Shown: piece after piece, positions 1-8,146 of the stretch
Layout: each line of letters begins with the position of its first letter
Numbering within the stretch: the first letter of the stretch is position 1
NCBI RefSeq assembly: GCF_019931755.1
Contig: NZ_CP082918.1
Location: 3,514,001-3,578,000, forward strand
Direction of reading: 5' to 3'
DNA: 64,000 nucleotides
Source of the DNA: Sutcliffiella horikoshii
GTDB lineage: Bacteria > Bacillota > Bacilli > Bacillales > Bacillaceae_I
Position numbers and translations under genes: made by a program
Notes under the pieces: model-generated
Databases searched by the model: none
What the model saw: only the letters and a program-made list of their open reading frames with translations
Told to the model about the DNA's origin: nothing

Positions 1-1
1 C

Positions 2-1927
2 TTGGTCTTCTTGTGGCAAGGTTCATCCTATGGCAAAGATATGTACTATTTACTAGAGCACGGCTTGACATTCTCGATTCAAAGCCAGTTATCTTATGCT
101 GTCACTATTTCTTTAGGGATGGTATTAGCGGTTCTAATCTCCAACCGAATTGTTTATATTATCGTATTTTGCGCATGGATGTTTGGCACTTTCTTTATGG
201 AAGGATATATTATTCAACGCTATCAATTGCATTTTTTAAAGACGTTTCATCTAAATCAGTTTTTCATGGATGTCTCTCATTCTGAAGATTGGGGGTACCG
301 TATTTCTAGAAAAGAAACCTTGTACTCACAGCTTTTTGTGATGTTCTTCAGTCTTTTTCTATTGGCAATTACGATCATGAAGTCATCCACCAATCGAATC
401 TCATCTTTTGAAAAGAGAAAGTGGACTTTCTTTGGACTTGTAACTGCCCTCACCATTGCTTCCTTTCTTCCTTACGGCTCTTTATGGGCAGACCGTTTAG
501 GGCATTATAATTTTTTGAAAGCAGGTGCTGTGGAGCAGATTGATTCTGAGGATGGAACTCTCCTGGACACAGTAGGGGAATTTTATTACGTGGATAGCTA
601 TTCCATTAAGATGGAACGGACCGCAAAGAATTCATTTCACGTAAAGGCAGAGTTGGTTATCCCTAATTTGAAGGATAACACCCCTTTAAACTTTAGTCTG
701 TATCCCTCTTTTGAAGTGGAATCGGTATCTTGGAACGGTGTGAAAACTGACTTTAAAAAGGAACATCATCTCATCACAGTCTCAGACATAGATCAACAAG
801 AATCAAACCGGTTAGAAGTAGAATATACTGGAAGCCTAAACGAATGGGGACAAGTTTACGGAAGGGAAAGGAATTTTACTTTCTTTAAAAAGGAAGATAT
901 GTACATTCCATCCTATATAGGTTGGTACCCTTTACCGGGAGATTATCCTATTTATACTCTTTTTGATGCAAATACGGAGGATTACATTCATACGATTGGA
1001 TTTAATCGCCACATAGAATTGAACCAGGCACTTCCCACTTCCGATTTTCAAGTGGAATTGATTAACTTTGATCATCACGTTTTCAGTACTGCCCATTCTA
1101 GTAAAAAAACTGCTGACGGGGTGCAAATATTCACCAGCGAGAATGCTAAAGGCCTAACACTTTTTTCAAATAAAGGACTTGTTGAAAATAGGGGGAATCT
1201 CCCTTTTTCTGTTATTGCGCATAAGGAAAACTATCAGATCATACAACAGAAGCTTGGCGATATGGCTGCAATAGAAGATTATTTTCAAAGCTGGCTAGAT
1301 GAAGAATTTCAAAAAGACTTGAAGCTCGTCTATATCCCATCTCTTGACTATGTCGGGACAGAAACATATAATAGCAACCATTTTGACGAAGCACTCTTCT
1401 TTGATGATAGTGTTCAAACATACGTACAGGTTGATGATGGTAAAGTCATTAATAATACGATGATAGATTTAAAATCCAGATTAATGTCGTTTTGGCTGTT
1501 CAGACATGAATCTCTAAACCACTATTACGAGGGTTCAGAAGACTCCGTGTTAAGGGGGCTTTTGGAAACATACCTGTTTGTTTTATATAAAGATTATTAT
1601 AACTTCAAATGGAATGATTTCGAGCAATTCAATGGCACAGATTTCTATTACCTCTCTACTGTCTCTCATATTAACTGGATGAGTTCATCCGATGATATGA
1701 CCACCCTTGAAAAGTTTGATGAGCTAATGAAATCATACAAGCTTCAATATAATAATCAGGTTGTATTGATGGTGGCAAAGGAATGGGAGAAGGGGAATAA
1801 AGAAGAAATAAAAAAATTACTTAAAGAAATATATAAAGATATAAAGACCAATAATAAGGATTCTTTCACTTATGAAGAATGGATGACCTATTGGAATCGT
1901 ACGTTTGAAAGCGGGGGAATGCGGTGA
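2..1927 (+). CDS. ABC-2 type permease-like membrane protein with degenerate M1-peptidase-like C-terminal domain (5' end outside window)
   Basis: The reading frame is open to the window edge, so the N-terminus is missing. What remains has hydrophobic helices near residues 25-65, 110-128 and 143-160, followed by a long, mostly soluble C-terminal region of about 470 residues. That region contains FRHESLNHYYEG and a later LLETYL, which resemble the HExxH plus distant Glu of M1 aminopeptidase-like domains, but the spacing here is HExxxH, so catalysis is doubtful. The last four bases overlap the start of the ECF sigma gene, and an ABC ATPase lies further down the same operon, so the role is probably membrane subunit of that transporter. 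The family assignment is inferred from architecture. Confidence 0.6.
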   Translation: MVFLWQGSSYGKDMYYLLEHGLTFSIQSQLSYAVTISLGMVLAVLISNRIVYIIVFCAWMFGTFFMEGYIIQRYQLHFLKTFHLNQFFMDVSHSEDWGYRISRKETLYSQLFVMFFSLFLLAITIMKSSTNRISSFEKRKWTFFGLVTALTIASFLPYGSLWADRLGHYNFLKAGAVEQIDSEDGTLLDTVGEFYYVDSYSIKMERTAKNSFHVKAELVIPNLKDNTPLNFSLYPSFEVESVSWNGVKTDFKKEHHLITVSDIDQQESNRLEVEYTGSLNEWGQVYGRERNFTFFKKEDMYIPSYIGWYPLPGDYPIYTLFDANTEDYIHTIGFNRHIELNQALPTSDFQVELINFDHHVFSTAHSSKKTADGVQIFTSENAKGLTLFSNKGLVENRGNLPFSVIAHKENYQIIQQKLGDMAAIEDYFQSWLDEEFQKDLKLVYIPSLDYVGTETYNSNHFDEALFFDDSVQTYVQVDDGKVINNTMIDLKSRLMSFWLFRHESLNHYYEGSEDSVLRGLLETYLFVLYKDYYNFKWNDFEQFNGTDFYYLSTVSHINWMSSSDDMTTLEKFDELMKSYKLQYNNQVVLMVAKEWEKGNKEEIKKLLKEIYKDIKTNNKDSFTYEEWMTYWNRTFESGGMR

Positions 1928-2532
1928 TAAGCGATGAAAGGCTCCTTGAACAAATGGCTGAGGGTGACCAAGCGGCATTCGAAGCATTTGTTCACAGGTA
2001 TCATGTACCGATACATCAATATACAGAAAGACTATTAAAGGATTCAAAAAAAGCGGAGGATGTCGTCCAAGAAACATTCATCCGCTTGCTGAAACAGCTA
2101 AAGTCAAAACAAATACCAACATATCCGAAGGCCTGGCTCTACCGCGTGGCTTCTAACATTTGCAAGGACTACTGGCGAAGTGCTCAGTACCGTTCTGAAG
2201 ATACGGCAAAAGAAGAAATGCCGATCACGGTGGATCAGCAGGCATCTGTTGTTGAAATATACGAGCGACAGGAAACCAGAAAAGAAATGTTAGCTTCCTT
2301 AAAAAGTTTGTCAGAGTCACAACAACAAATCGTTACATTGAGATTTTATGAGGATATGAAATTGAAGGAAATTGCAGATATTCTGGATATACCTTTAGGG
2401 ACTGTTAAATCCAATTTGTTTCATGCTTTAAAGAAACTTAAAGGGGTATTATCAAAAGAAGCGGAAAAGGAGGCGGAGAAAAATGAAGGAACAACACAAT
2501 CAAGACCAAGAGCTGTATCAACTAGAAGATGA
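1924..2532 (+). CDS. ECF-type RNA polymerase sigma factor
   Basis: This 202-residue protein has sigma-70 region 2 at about residues 10-75 (KAEDVVQETFIRLL is the typical core) and a region 4 helix-turn-helix at about residues 125-175 (LKEIADILDIPLGTVKSNL). It is predicted to direct core RNA polymerase to a small regulon. The GTG start overlaps the TGA of the upstream permease, indicating translational coupling. No zinc-finger anti-sigma factor follows; the next gene is a membrane protein overlapping by 50 bases that could restrain the sigma factor, but this is inference. The lysine- and glutamate-rich tail after region 4 is not part of the conserved domain. Confidence 0.92.
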   Translation: MISDERLLEQMAEGDQAAFEAFVHRYHVPIHQYTERLLKDSKKAEDVVQETFIRLLKQLKSKQIPTYPKAWLYRVASNICKDYWRSAQYRSEDTAKEEMPITVDQQASVVEIYERQETRKEMLASLKSLSESQQQIVTLRFYEDMKLKEIADILDIPLGTVKSNLFHALKKLKGVLSKEAEKEAEKNEGTTQSRPRAVSTRR

Positions 2533-3298
2533 AATGAAAGAAGTGTTTTCTTCATATGTCGTTAAATCGCCATCCAGTCAGGATACTAAAGCACTACTGG
2601 CAGCCTTGCAGCCTACATTCAATGAAATCGGCAGTTCGCCTGAAGAAGAATTTATACAAGAAACTATTCAACCACCAAGCTTCCTTTCGCAGCTAAAAGC
2701 ACAAATCTCTTTTTATCAATGGCACTTTTGGGTAACCAGTACGCTCATTTTTGTCATGCTGACATTATTTTCATCTAATGCATATGTCACTGAAGCAACA
2801 CAATTTTACCAGTTTGCCATTCCTTTATCGATGCTGGTTGGTGTGTTCTATACGTACCAAACATGGAATAAACAAATGCGCATAATTGAGAGCATTACAC
2901 CTTTTCCACCTGCATTGCTATTGTTAAGTCGGATGGTAATCATATTAGCCATGAATATTATTATGGGAATTATAGGCTCCTTTTACCTTAGCTTCAAGGT
3001 TCAACACTTTGAGCTGCTTCCCTTTTTGTTAGATTGGATCGCGCCCGCAATGTTGATTTATGGAATGATCGCATATGTCATGATGCGAAAAGGAGTAAAG
3101 TTCGGTCTTGCGTTCGGTATAGCAGCATGGATCGTTCTTATGGTTATTGGCGCCATTTATCAGACACATGGATATGCAATAGTCCAGTTTTCACACAGCC
3201 AAGTAGCAGGTATACAAACCTTTTTGGTCACTCTTGGCCTATTCCTTCTATTTTTAGCTTACAAAAAAAGCCTGAAACTCCAAACTATGTTTCGTTAA
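2483..3298 (+). CDS. six-helix membrane protein, possible anti-sigma or ABC-2 membrane partner
   Basis: The protein has 271 residues. The first 75 or so are acidic and probably cytoplasmic. Six hydrophobic helices follow at about residues 86-106, 113-130, 147-168, 177-198, 205-224 and 241-260. The start is set by a strong ribosome binding site (AAAGGAGGCGG, 2467-2477) even though it lies inside the 3' end of the sigma gene. Sitting between a sigma factor and an ABC ATPase, it may transduce a membrane signal to the sigma factor or serve as a permease subunit. I recognise no named family, and neither role is proven by the sequence. Confidence 0.75.
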   Translation: MKEQHNQDQELYQLEDEMKEVFSSYVVKSPSSQDTKALLAALQPTFNEIGSSPEEEFIQETIQPPSFLSQLKAQISFYQWHFWVTSTLIFVMLTLFSSNAYVTEATQFYQFAIPLSMLVGVFYTYQTWNKQMRIIESITPFPPALLLLSRMVIILAMNIIMGIIGSFYLSFKVQHFELLPFLLDWIAPAMLIYGMIAYVMMRKGVKFGLAFGIAAWIVLMVIGAIYQTHGYAIVQFSHSQVAGIQTFLVTLGLFLLFLAYKKSLKLQTMFR

Positions 3299-3313
3299 TT
3301 GAGGCGATGATAA

Positions 3314-4183
3314 ATGATAAGACTAAATAACATTTACTGGAAATACAAACACTTTTCCTTAGAAATCGATGAATTAACCCTTCAACCTGGGATAACGATT
3401 CTAGTAGGAAACAACGGGTCTGGAAAGTCTACACTTCTGCATCTCCTTGCAACCGCAACACGGGCGCCGCGGGGGACAATTTATTATCATGATGATACGA
3501 TGGATACAGACCTTCCTTTAGTTAGAAGTAAAATTGGTTTTGTACCGACAGGAGTGGAACTATATCCTGATTTCACTCCTGTAAAATTATTGATGTATAT
3601 GGCACAGCTTAAAGGTCTGGGAAAAGAATTTTCCATGCGCCAAATTGAGGAACTGTTGAGTGTTTTTCATCTTGAAGATGTTAAAAAGAAGAAAATCAAA
3701 AAACTATCCCAAGGTATGCAACAACGATTGGCGCTGGCACAAGCTTTTCTCGGAAAACCCAGCTACATTTTTTTGGATGAACCTCTTAACTTTCTCGATA
3801 TTCATGAAAGAAAAAGTCTATTAAACTATGTAGCAAAACTCGCCCCACATTGTGTCATACTTGTAGCTACCCATGAATTGAATGAATGGGGTCCAGTCTG
3901 CAATAGAGTTTTATGGATGTATCAAGGAAGAGTTATCTATTCCGGGAGCAAACTAATGTGGAAACAACAACTCCCCTTAAAAGTTTGGACCGGTGAACTA
4001 CAGGATAGCTTATACGAGAACTTCTCATCCCAACACCTTATCGTTTATGCAGGAAGAGTTAAAGATAAACTGACTGTCCGTTGTGCAAGCAACGTAAAAC
4101 CTGTATTAGGTTTTGTAGAAGCACAACCAACCATGGAAGATGCTTTCTTTATTAGAAAATATCAAAAAGAAGCTAAAAATTGA
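3314..4183 (+). CDS. ABC transporter ATP-binding protein
   Basis: Residues about 1-215 form a complete ABC ATPase: Walker A GNNGSGKST, signature LSQGMQQRLALAQA, Walker B IFLDEPLNFLD, and the switch histidine in VATHEL. It would energise an ABC-2 type exporter, most plausibly with the permease at the start of the window. The C-terminal 70 residues are an extra domain without a recognised motif. The ATG is preceded by GAGGCGAT, and the gene follows the six-helix membrane protein after 15 bases, so the four genes probably form one transcript. A hairpin terminator overlaps the stop codon. Confidence 0.9.
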   Translation: MIRLNNIYWKYKHFSLEIDELTLQPGITILVGNNGSGKSTLLHLLATATRAPRGTIYYHDDTMDTDLPLVRSKIGFVPTGVELYPDFTPVKLLMYMAQLKGLGKEFSMRQIEELLSVFHLEDVKKKKIKKLSQGMQQRLALAQAFLGKPSYIFLDEPLNFLDIHERKSLLNYVAKLAPHCVILVATHELNEWGPVCNRVLWMYQGRVIYSGSKLMWKQQLPLKVWTGELQDSLYENFSSQHLIVYAGRVKDKLTVRCASNVKPVLGFVEAQPTMEDAFFIRKYQKEAKN

Positions 4184-4198
4184 TAGCTTCTTTTTTTC
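4169..4198 (+). terminator. Rho-independent terminator after ABC ATPase gene
   Basis: The inverted repeat GAAGCTA...TAGCTTC overlaps the stop codon and is followed by a run of seven T. Confidence 0.75.
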
Positions 4199-4271
4199 TT
4201 TAAGCTCTGTTAAACCCCGCTGTTACACAAGTTTCACATATTCCCAATATCTTTGTAACAGTGTGGTATTG

Positions 4272-4277
4272 TATAAT
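4272..4277 (+). promoter_or_regulatory. probable -10 element for the SEDS gene pair
   Basis: A perfect TATAAT lies 57 bases before the first SEDS gene and downstream of the preceding terminator. No good -35 hexamer is found at 16-18 bases, so only the -10 is proposed. Confidence 0.4.
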
Positions 4278-4333
4278 AATATCGGGGGAATATTTTCTTT
4301 GTGAAACCAGCCTTTTTAAAGGAGTATTAGAGA

Positions 4334-5488
4334 ATGATAAATTTTTTCAAAAAACTTGATTGGTTACTGTTAACAGCTATCGTGTTGTTATGTATATACG
4401 GTTTAATTATGATTTACAGTGCCGGGATGTTGCTAGGTTATGAACTTCATGAAGACTACGCTTATTTCTTTGACCGCCAGAAAACTTGGCTTTATTTAGG
4501 AATACCCGTTTTCATAGCTGCTATCATCACTCCTTACAAACTATATGACAGATTGACTCCTTTATTAGTAGGATTAACACTTTTCTCTTTATTACTTGTA
4601 TTGGTACCGTTTATCGGAAATGAAGTGAATGGGGCAAGAAGTTGGTTTCAATTAGGGAGTATCAGTGTGCAACCCGCTGAAATAGCAAAATTGGTCATGA
4701 TCATCTATTTTGCTAGGGTTTATGCAAGAAAACAGCCTTATATCCATCAGTTTGGTAAAGGCGTTGCCCCTCCTCTGGCTGTTCTTTTTTTAGTATTATT
4801 TTTAATAATACTTCAGCCCGATGTTGGGACCGGCTCTATGATTACCATTGCCTGCGGAGCTATCCTCATCTGTTCTGGAGCTAGATGGAAGCATATTCTA
4901 TTACTTGGCTCTGTTGCAGCCTTTGCGATTTTCATTCTAGCAAAAACCGCGAGTTACCGTTGGGCAAGGATTACTTCTTTCATCGATCCTTTCGGTGATG
5001 CTTCAGACACAGGTTTCCAACTGGTGGAATCGTTTATCGCCATTGGCAACGGCGGCTTATTAGGGAGAGGCTTGGCGCAAGGCGTACATAAACTGGGCTA
5101 TCTTCCAGAAGCTCACACAGATTTTATTTTAGCAGTAATATCCGAGGAACTTGGTATCTTTGGAATTCTGACATTGTTTTTGCTGTATGGAATCGTACTG
5201 GTACGGGGAGTTCGGGTTGGGGTTTCCCTAAAAGATCCTTTTGGCAAATTACTTGCATTCGGAATCACTTTCCAGATCAGCAGTCAGGTGTTCATTAATG
5301 CTGGTGCAGTAAGTGGTTTAGTTCCAATTACCGGCATCACACTTCCTTTCATCAGTTATGGAGGGTCTTCCCTGCTCATCACTATTTTTGCAGCAGGCAT
5401 TCTAGTTCACCTATCTAAACATGCAACCATCGCGAGAGAAGCTAGAGAGGAGACAGAATCAACATGGGGACAGAAAATAACAAGCTAG
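4334..5488 (+). CDS. SEDS family peptidoglycan glycosyltransferase, FtsW/RodA type (first of a tandem pair)
   Basis: This 384-residue polytopic protein has the SEDS hallmarks: GARSWFQLG with the QPAEIAKL motif near residue 112, LQPDVGTGSM near 160, EAHTDFILAVISEELG holding the conserved aspartate in the large extracellular loop, and ITGITLPFISYGGSSL near the C-terminus. SEDS proteins polymerise lipid II into glycan strands together with a class B PBP. No PBP gene is adjacent. The start follows AAAGGAGT. The second SEDS gene overlaps its 3' end by 25 bases. I cannot tell from sequence whether the cell uses it for elongation, division or sporulation. Confidence 0.93.
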   Translation: MINFFKKLDWLLLTAIVLLCIYGLIMIYSAGMLLGYELHEDYAYFFDRQKTWLYLGIPVFIAAIITPYKLYDRLTPLLVGLTLFSLLLVLVPFIGNEVNGARSWFQLGSISVQPAEIAKLVMIIYFARVYARKQPYIHQFGKGVAPPLAVLFLVLFLIILQPDVGTGSMITIACGAILICSGARWKHILLLGSVAAFAIFILAKTASYRWARITSFIDPFGDASDTGFQLVESFIAIGNGGLLGRGLAQGVHKLGYLPEAHTDFILAVISEELGIFGILTLFLLYGIVLVRGVRVGVSLKDPFGKLLAFGITFQISSQVFINAGAVSGLVPITGITLPFISYGGSSLLITIFAAGILVHLSKHATIAREAREETESTWGQKITS

Positions 5489-6630
5489 AGTATAGTCGAA
5501 TAGATTATACTTTGTTATTTCTGCTGTTTTTGCTATTTATTATCAGTTTAGTAGCTGTTTATAGTGCATCGGGTCAGTACTTCGTCAATGACCCGTATTA
5601 TTTTGTGAAACGGCAGATTATTTGGTACATAATCGGGGTAGGAATTATGTTTTCCATCATGTTCTTTGACTACGAACTATTGGAAAACCTAGCCTTACCC
5701 TTTTATTTTTTAGGAATTAGTCTTTTAGTTGCCGTTCATTTATTCGGGACGGTAAGAAATGGATCACAGCGTTGGATCAACCTTGGCGGGTTTATGTTAC
5801 AACCTTCCGAGTTTATGAAGATATTCCTGCTAATTTTGCTTGCAGGAGTCATTTACAAATGGGCGAAAGAAAAACATGAATTAGATACTAAGACTCCTAT
5901 CAGTGTCGTAGTGAAAATTATGGTCTATTCCCTGCCTCCTTTTGGCTTGATCCTTTTACAGCCTGATTTAGGAACGGCACTTGTTGTTGGGGCCATCATG
6001 GTGACTATGATATTTATAAGCGGGACTTCTTGGAGGATACTTACCTTACTTGCAGGAACCATCATCGCTGGATTGACGACACTTGTTTATTTGCATAACA
6101 ATCATATTGAATTATTCTCAAAGTTTATTAAGCCTCACCAGCTTGAACGGATTTACGGTTGGTTGAGTCGGGAGGAATATGCCTCCTCCTATGGTTTTCA
6201 GCTAACGGAAGCTTTGAAAGGAATTGGTTCCGGCCAAGTGTCCGGGCGAGGCTTATTAGAGGGCGTTCAGTCACAGAGCGGCCGGATACCTGAGGTTCAG
6301 ACAGACTTCATATTCGCCCTTATTGGAGAGGAATTCGGATTCATTGGAGCAACTCTTGTAATCTCTATTTACTTCATCATGATCTATCGCTTAATTATCA
6401 TTGCCATAAGCTGTGATAATCCTTATGGCACCTACTTGGTGACAGGGGTCATTGGCCTGTTGGCATTTCAGATATTCCAAAACATTGCCATGACCATCGG
6501 CTTAATGCCAATCACCGGCCTCGCCCTTCCATTTATGAGTTACGGCGGAAGTGCCTTGTTGACAAACATGATAGCCATGGGAATAGTCATGAGTGTCAAA
6601 TACAGAACAAAAAGGTTTATGTTTAACTAA
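5464..6630 (+). CDS. SEDS family peptidoglycan glycosyltransferase, FtsW/RodA type (second of a tandem pair)
   Basis: This 388-residue paralog of the upstream gene has the same motifs: GSQRWINLG with LQPSEFMKI, LLQPDLGTAL, EVQTDFIFALIGEEFG with the catalytic-loop aspartate, and ITGLALPFMSYGGSAL. The two proteins are clearly diverged throughout, so this is an old duplication, not a recent copy. The ATG lies inside the upstream coding region in a different frame, so the pair is co-translated. A bidirectional terminator follows. Overlapping SEDS pairs suggest two polymerases made in fixed ratio, though this is an inference from layout only. Confidence 0.93.
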   Translation: MGTENNKLEYSRIDYTLLFLLFLLFIISLVAVYSASGQYFVNDPYYFVKRQIIWYIIGVGIMFSIMFFDYELLENLALPFYFLGISLLVAVHLFGTVRNGSQRWINLGGFMLQPSEFMKIFLLILLAGVIYKWAKEKHELDTKTPISVVVKIMVYSLPPFGLILLQPDLGTALVVGAIMVTMIFISGTSWRILTLLAGTIIAGLTTLVYLHNNHIELFSKFIKPHQLERIYGWLSREEYASSYGFQLTEALKGIGSGQVSGRGLLEGVQSQSGRIPEVQTDFIFALIGEEFGFIGATLVISIYFIMIYRLIIIAISCDNPYGTYLVTGVIGLLAFQIFQNIAMTIGLMPITGLALPFMSYGGSALLTNMIAMGIVMSVKYRTKRFMFN

Positions 6631-6633
6631 TAT

Positions 6634-6668
6634 AAAGCATCTCATCTTTCATTAGATGAGATGCTTAT
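6634..6668. terminator. bidirectional terminator between SEDS pair and yueH-like gene
   Basis: The stem AAGCATCTCATC / GATGAGATGCTT has an 8-base loop between two convergent genes and serves both strands. Confidence 0.8.
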
Positions 6669-6910
6669 TACATTTCACGGACCCATTGTACAAGCTTTAA
6701 GGATAAATGTGTAGCATCCTCTGAACTACTGAATACAGACCGAAACTCTTCTTCCAGCCTCCGCGTCAAACTCGTATTACTTTCCTCATACGGAATAATA
6801 GTAGACCATTTAATAGAGGGAATAGCAATCAATGTCTGCTCCTCTTTTTTATTCTCATGTATATACACACTAACAGTATCCATTTCTAAATTTGCTTTTC
6901 TTATCTTCAT
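6668..6910 (-). CDS. yueH: YueH-like small protein
   Basis: An 80-residue protein opening MKIRKANL, with VYIHENKKEEQTLIAIPSIKWS in the middle; this matches my memory of the Bacillus YueH family, whose function is unknown. It has no signal peptide or membrane helix. The start is backed by the strong site AGGAGGAGG. It is a single gene convergent with the SEDS pair and divergent from bioY. Family identity is moderately sure; no function can be given. Confidence 0.7.
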   Translation of the reverse strand: MKIRKANLEMDTVSVYIHENKKEEQTLIAIPSIKWSTIIPYEESNTSLTRRLEEEFRSVFSSSEDATHLSLKLVQWVREM

Positions 6911-6984
6911 AGGTAAACCTCCTCCTAATCTTTATAGTTCATATTTTAACGAGACTTACATAAATAATCAATTAACCGTTTCAT

Positions 6985-7015
6985 TTGTCAACCTGAAAAA
7001 GAATGATGTTGACAA
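6985..7015. promoter_or_regulatory. BirA operator upstream of bioY
   Basis: The half-sites TTGTCAAC (6985-6992) and GTTGACAA (7008-7015) form a perfect inverted repeat with a 15-base spacer, the geometry of Gram-positive BirA operators. The right half-site contains the -35 hexamer of the bioY promoter, so bound BirA-biotinyl-AMP would block transcription. A third half-site TTGTCAAC lies at 7043-7050. Confidence 0.87.
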
Positions 7016-7038
7016 CTATCAATCTTTTAGATTATTAT
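7009..7038 (+). promoter_or_regulatory. SigA promoter of bioY
   Basis: The -35 TTGACA (7009-7014) and -10 TATTAT (7033-7038) are separated by 18 bases. The -35 lies inside the BirA operator. Confidence 0.65.
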
Positions 7039-7075
7039 TTTATTGTCAACTACATACAACAAAGGGGTTTACATT

Positions 7076-7672
7076 ATGAAACGTTCACTGTCAACATTGG
7101 ATATTACCTATGCAGCTATGTTTGTTGCCTTAATGGCAATTGGCGCCAATATCGTATCATGGATGCCATTTCTTCAAGTTGGTGGTGTTCCACTATCTAT
7201 GCAGCCATTTTTCTGCGTTTTAGCTGGAATATTATTAGGCTCAAGACTTGGAGCTCTTTCCATGATTGTGTATCTGCTAGTAGGTATTGCAGGCGCACCG
7301 GTTTTTGCTCAGTTTAGTTCGGGGTTTGCAACAATCATCGGCCCGACTGGAGGATTCCTATTATCCTATGTGGTCACCGCTTTTGCAGCTGGACTGATTG
7401 TAGAAAAGAAAGCTCAACCGAAACTAGGCACATTTATGTTTGCCTCTTTCATTGGCATTTTTCTTATTTATTTTATCGGAACAAACTACATGTTTGTGAT
7501 TCTTAACTATGTATTAGAAATAAGCACACCATATATTGCGGCATGGTCAACAATGGCTCTTTTCGCTTTAAAAGATGTTGTGTTTACGATCCTTTGTGCA
7601 TTGCTTGCTGCTAGATTGTTCTATGTCGTAAATAAAACAACCAAAGCACCTTACACACGTAAGGTCGCTTAA
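7076..7672 (+). CDS. bioY: BioY biotin transporter S-component
   Basis: This 198-residue membrane protein has about six helices and the BioY features GGVPLSMQPFFCVLAGILLG and GPTGGFLLSYVV. It is the substrate-binding S-component that captures biotin, alone or with a shared ECF energising module; none is encoded nearby. The ATG at 7076 is chosen over the TTG at 7043 because AAAGGGG sits 8 bases upstream and the longer frame would place the BirA half-site in coding sequence. Expression should fall when biotin is plentiful, through the adjacent BirA operator. It is the equivalent of B. subtilis yuiG. Confidence 0.93.
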   Translation: MKRSLSTLDITYAAMFVALMAIGANIVSWMPFLQVGGVPLSMQPFFCVLAGILLGSRLGALSMIVYLLVGIAGAPVFAQFSSGFATIIGPTGGFLLSYVVTAFAAGLIVEKKAQPKLGTFMFASFIGIFLIYFIGTNYMFVILNYVLEISTPYIAAWSTMALFALKDVVFTILCALLAARLFYVVNKTTKAPYTRKVA

Positions 7673-7679
7673 TAAGACA

Positions 7680-7707
7680 AACCGGGCAAAGCCGCCCGGT
7701 TTTTTTA
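7680..7707 (+). terminator. terminator of bioY
   Basis: The stem ACCGGGC / GCCCGGT is followed by seven T. Confidence 0.9.
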
Positions 7708-7725
7708 TAGTAATTTTAGTAATCT

Positions 7726-8076
7726 GTTAATCTCCGCTGTTCCTTTCCGCAAATAGCTGCGCTTTCCACGGGGCGACCTTGAGCCTCCTCGCAACGCTTG
7801 GGGGTCTCAACATTGCCGCTACTCCCCCGTAGGAGTCTTCGCCATTTGCTCCAATCCACAGCTAGGAATCACAAGAGCATTAGGCTACTGCTTTTTTCAG
7901 TATGTCGGTTAGATAGCTTTTTACACTTCTGTGAATGCAATAACCTTGTTGATTGGAGTGGAAGGCGCGCAGACGCCCGCGGGCGGAAGGGACAGGTGAG
8001 ACCCCGGAGGCGCAAGCCGAGGAGGCTCACGGACCGTCCGCAGGCAAGCGAAGCGCCTGGAACGGAAATCAACGGT
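7726..8076 (+). repeat. twin-hairpin intergenic element, copy A
   Basis: A full copy of about 351 bp between convergent bioY and yuiF. The left arm runs from CGCTGTTCCTTTCCGC to CCAATCCACAGCTA; the right arm runs from GTTGATTGGAGTGG to GGAACGGAAATCAAC. Each arm folds on itself, and the two arms are diverged inverted copies of each other. The short open frames inside it are not genes. Together with the flanking terminators it fills the gap between the two genes. Confidence 0.9.
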
Positions 8077-8101
8077 ACAATATACCTTCTTATTCTTTAA
8101 C

Positions 8102-8139
8102 AAAAAGCCAGGCTGCAAAACGCGCAGCCTGGCTTTTTT
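8102..8139. terminator. bidirectional terminator for yuiF
   Basis: The stem AAAAGCCAGGCTGC / GCAGCCTGGCTTTTTT ends yuiF transcription on the minus strand. Confidence 0.9.
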
Positions 8140-8146
8140 GTGTATT

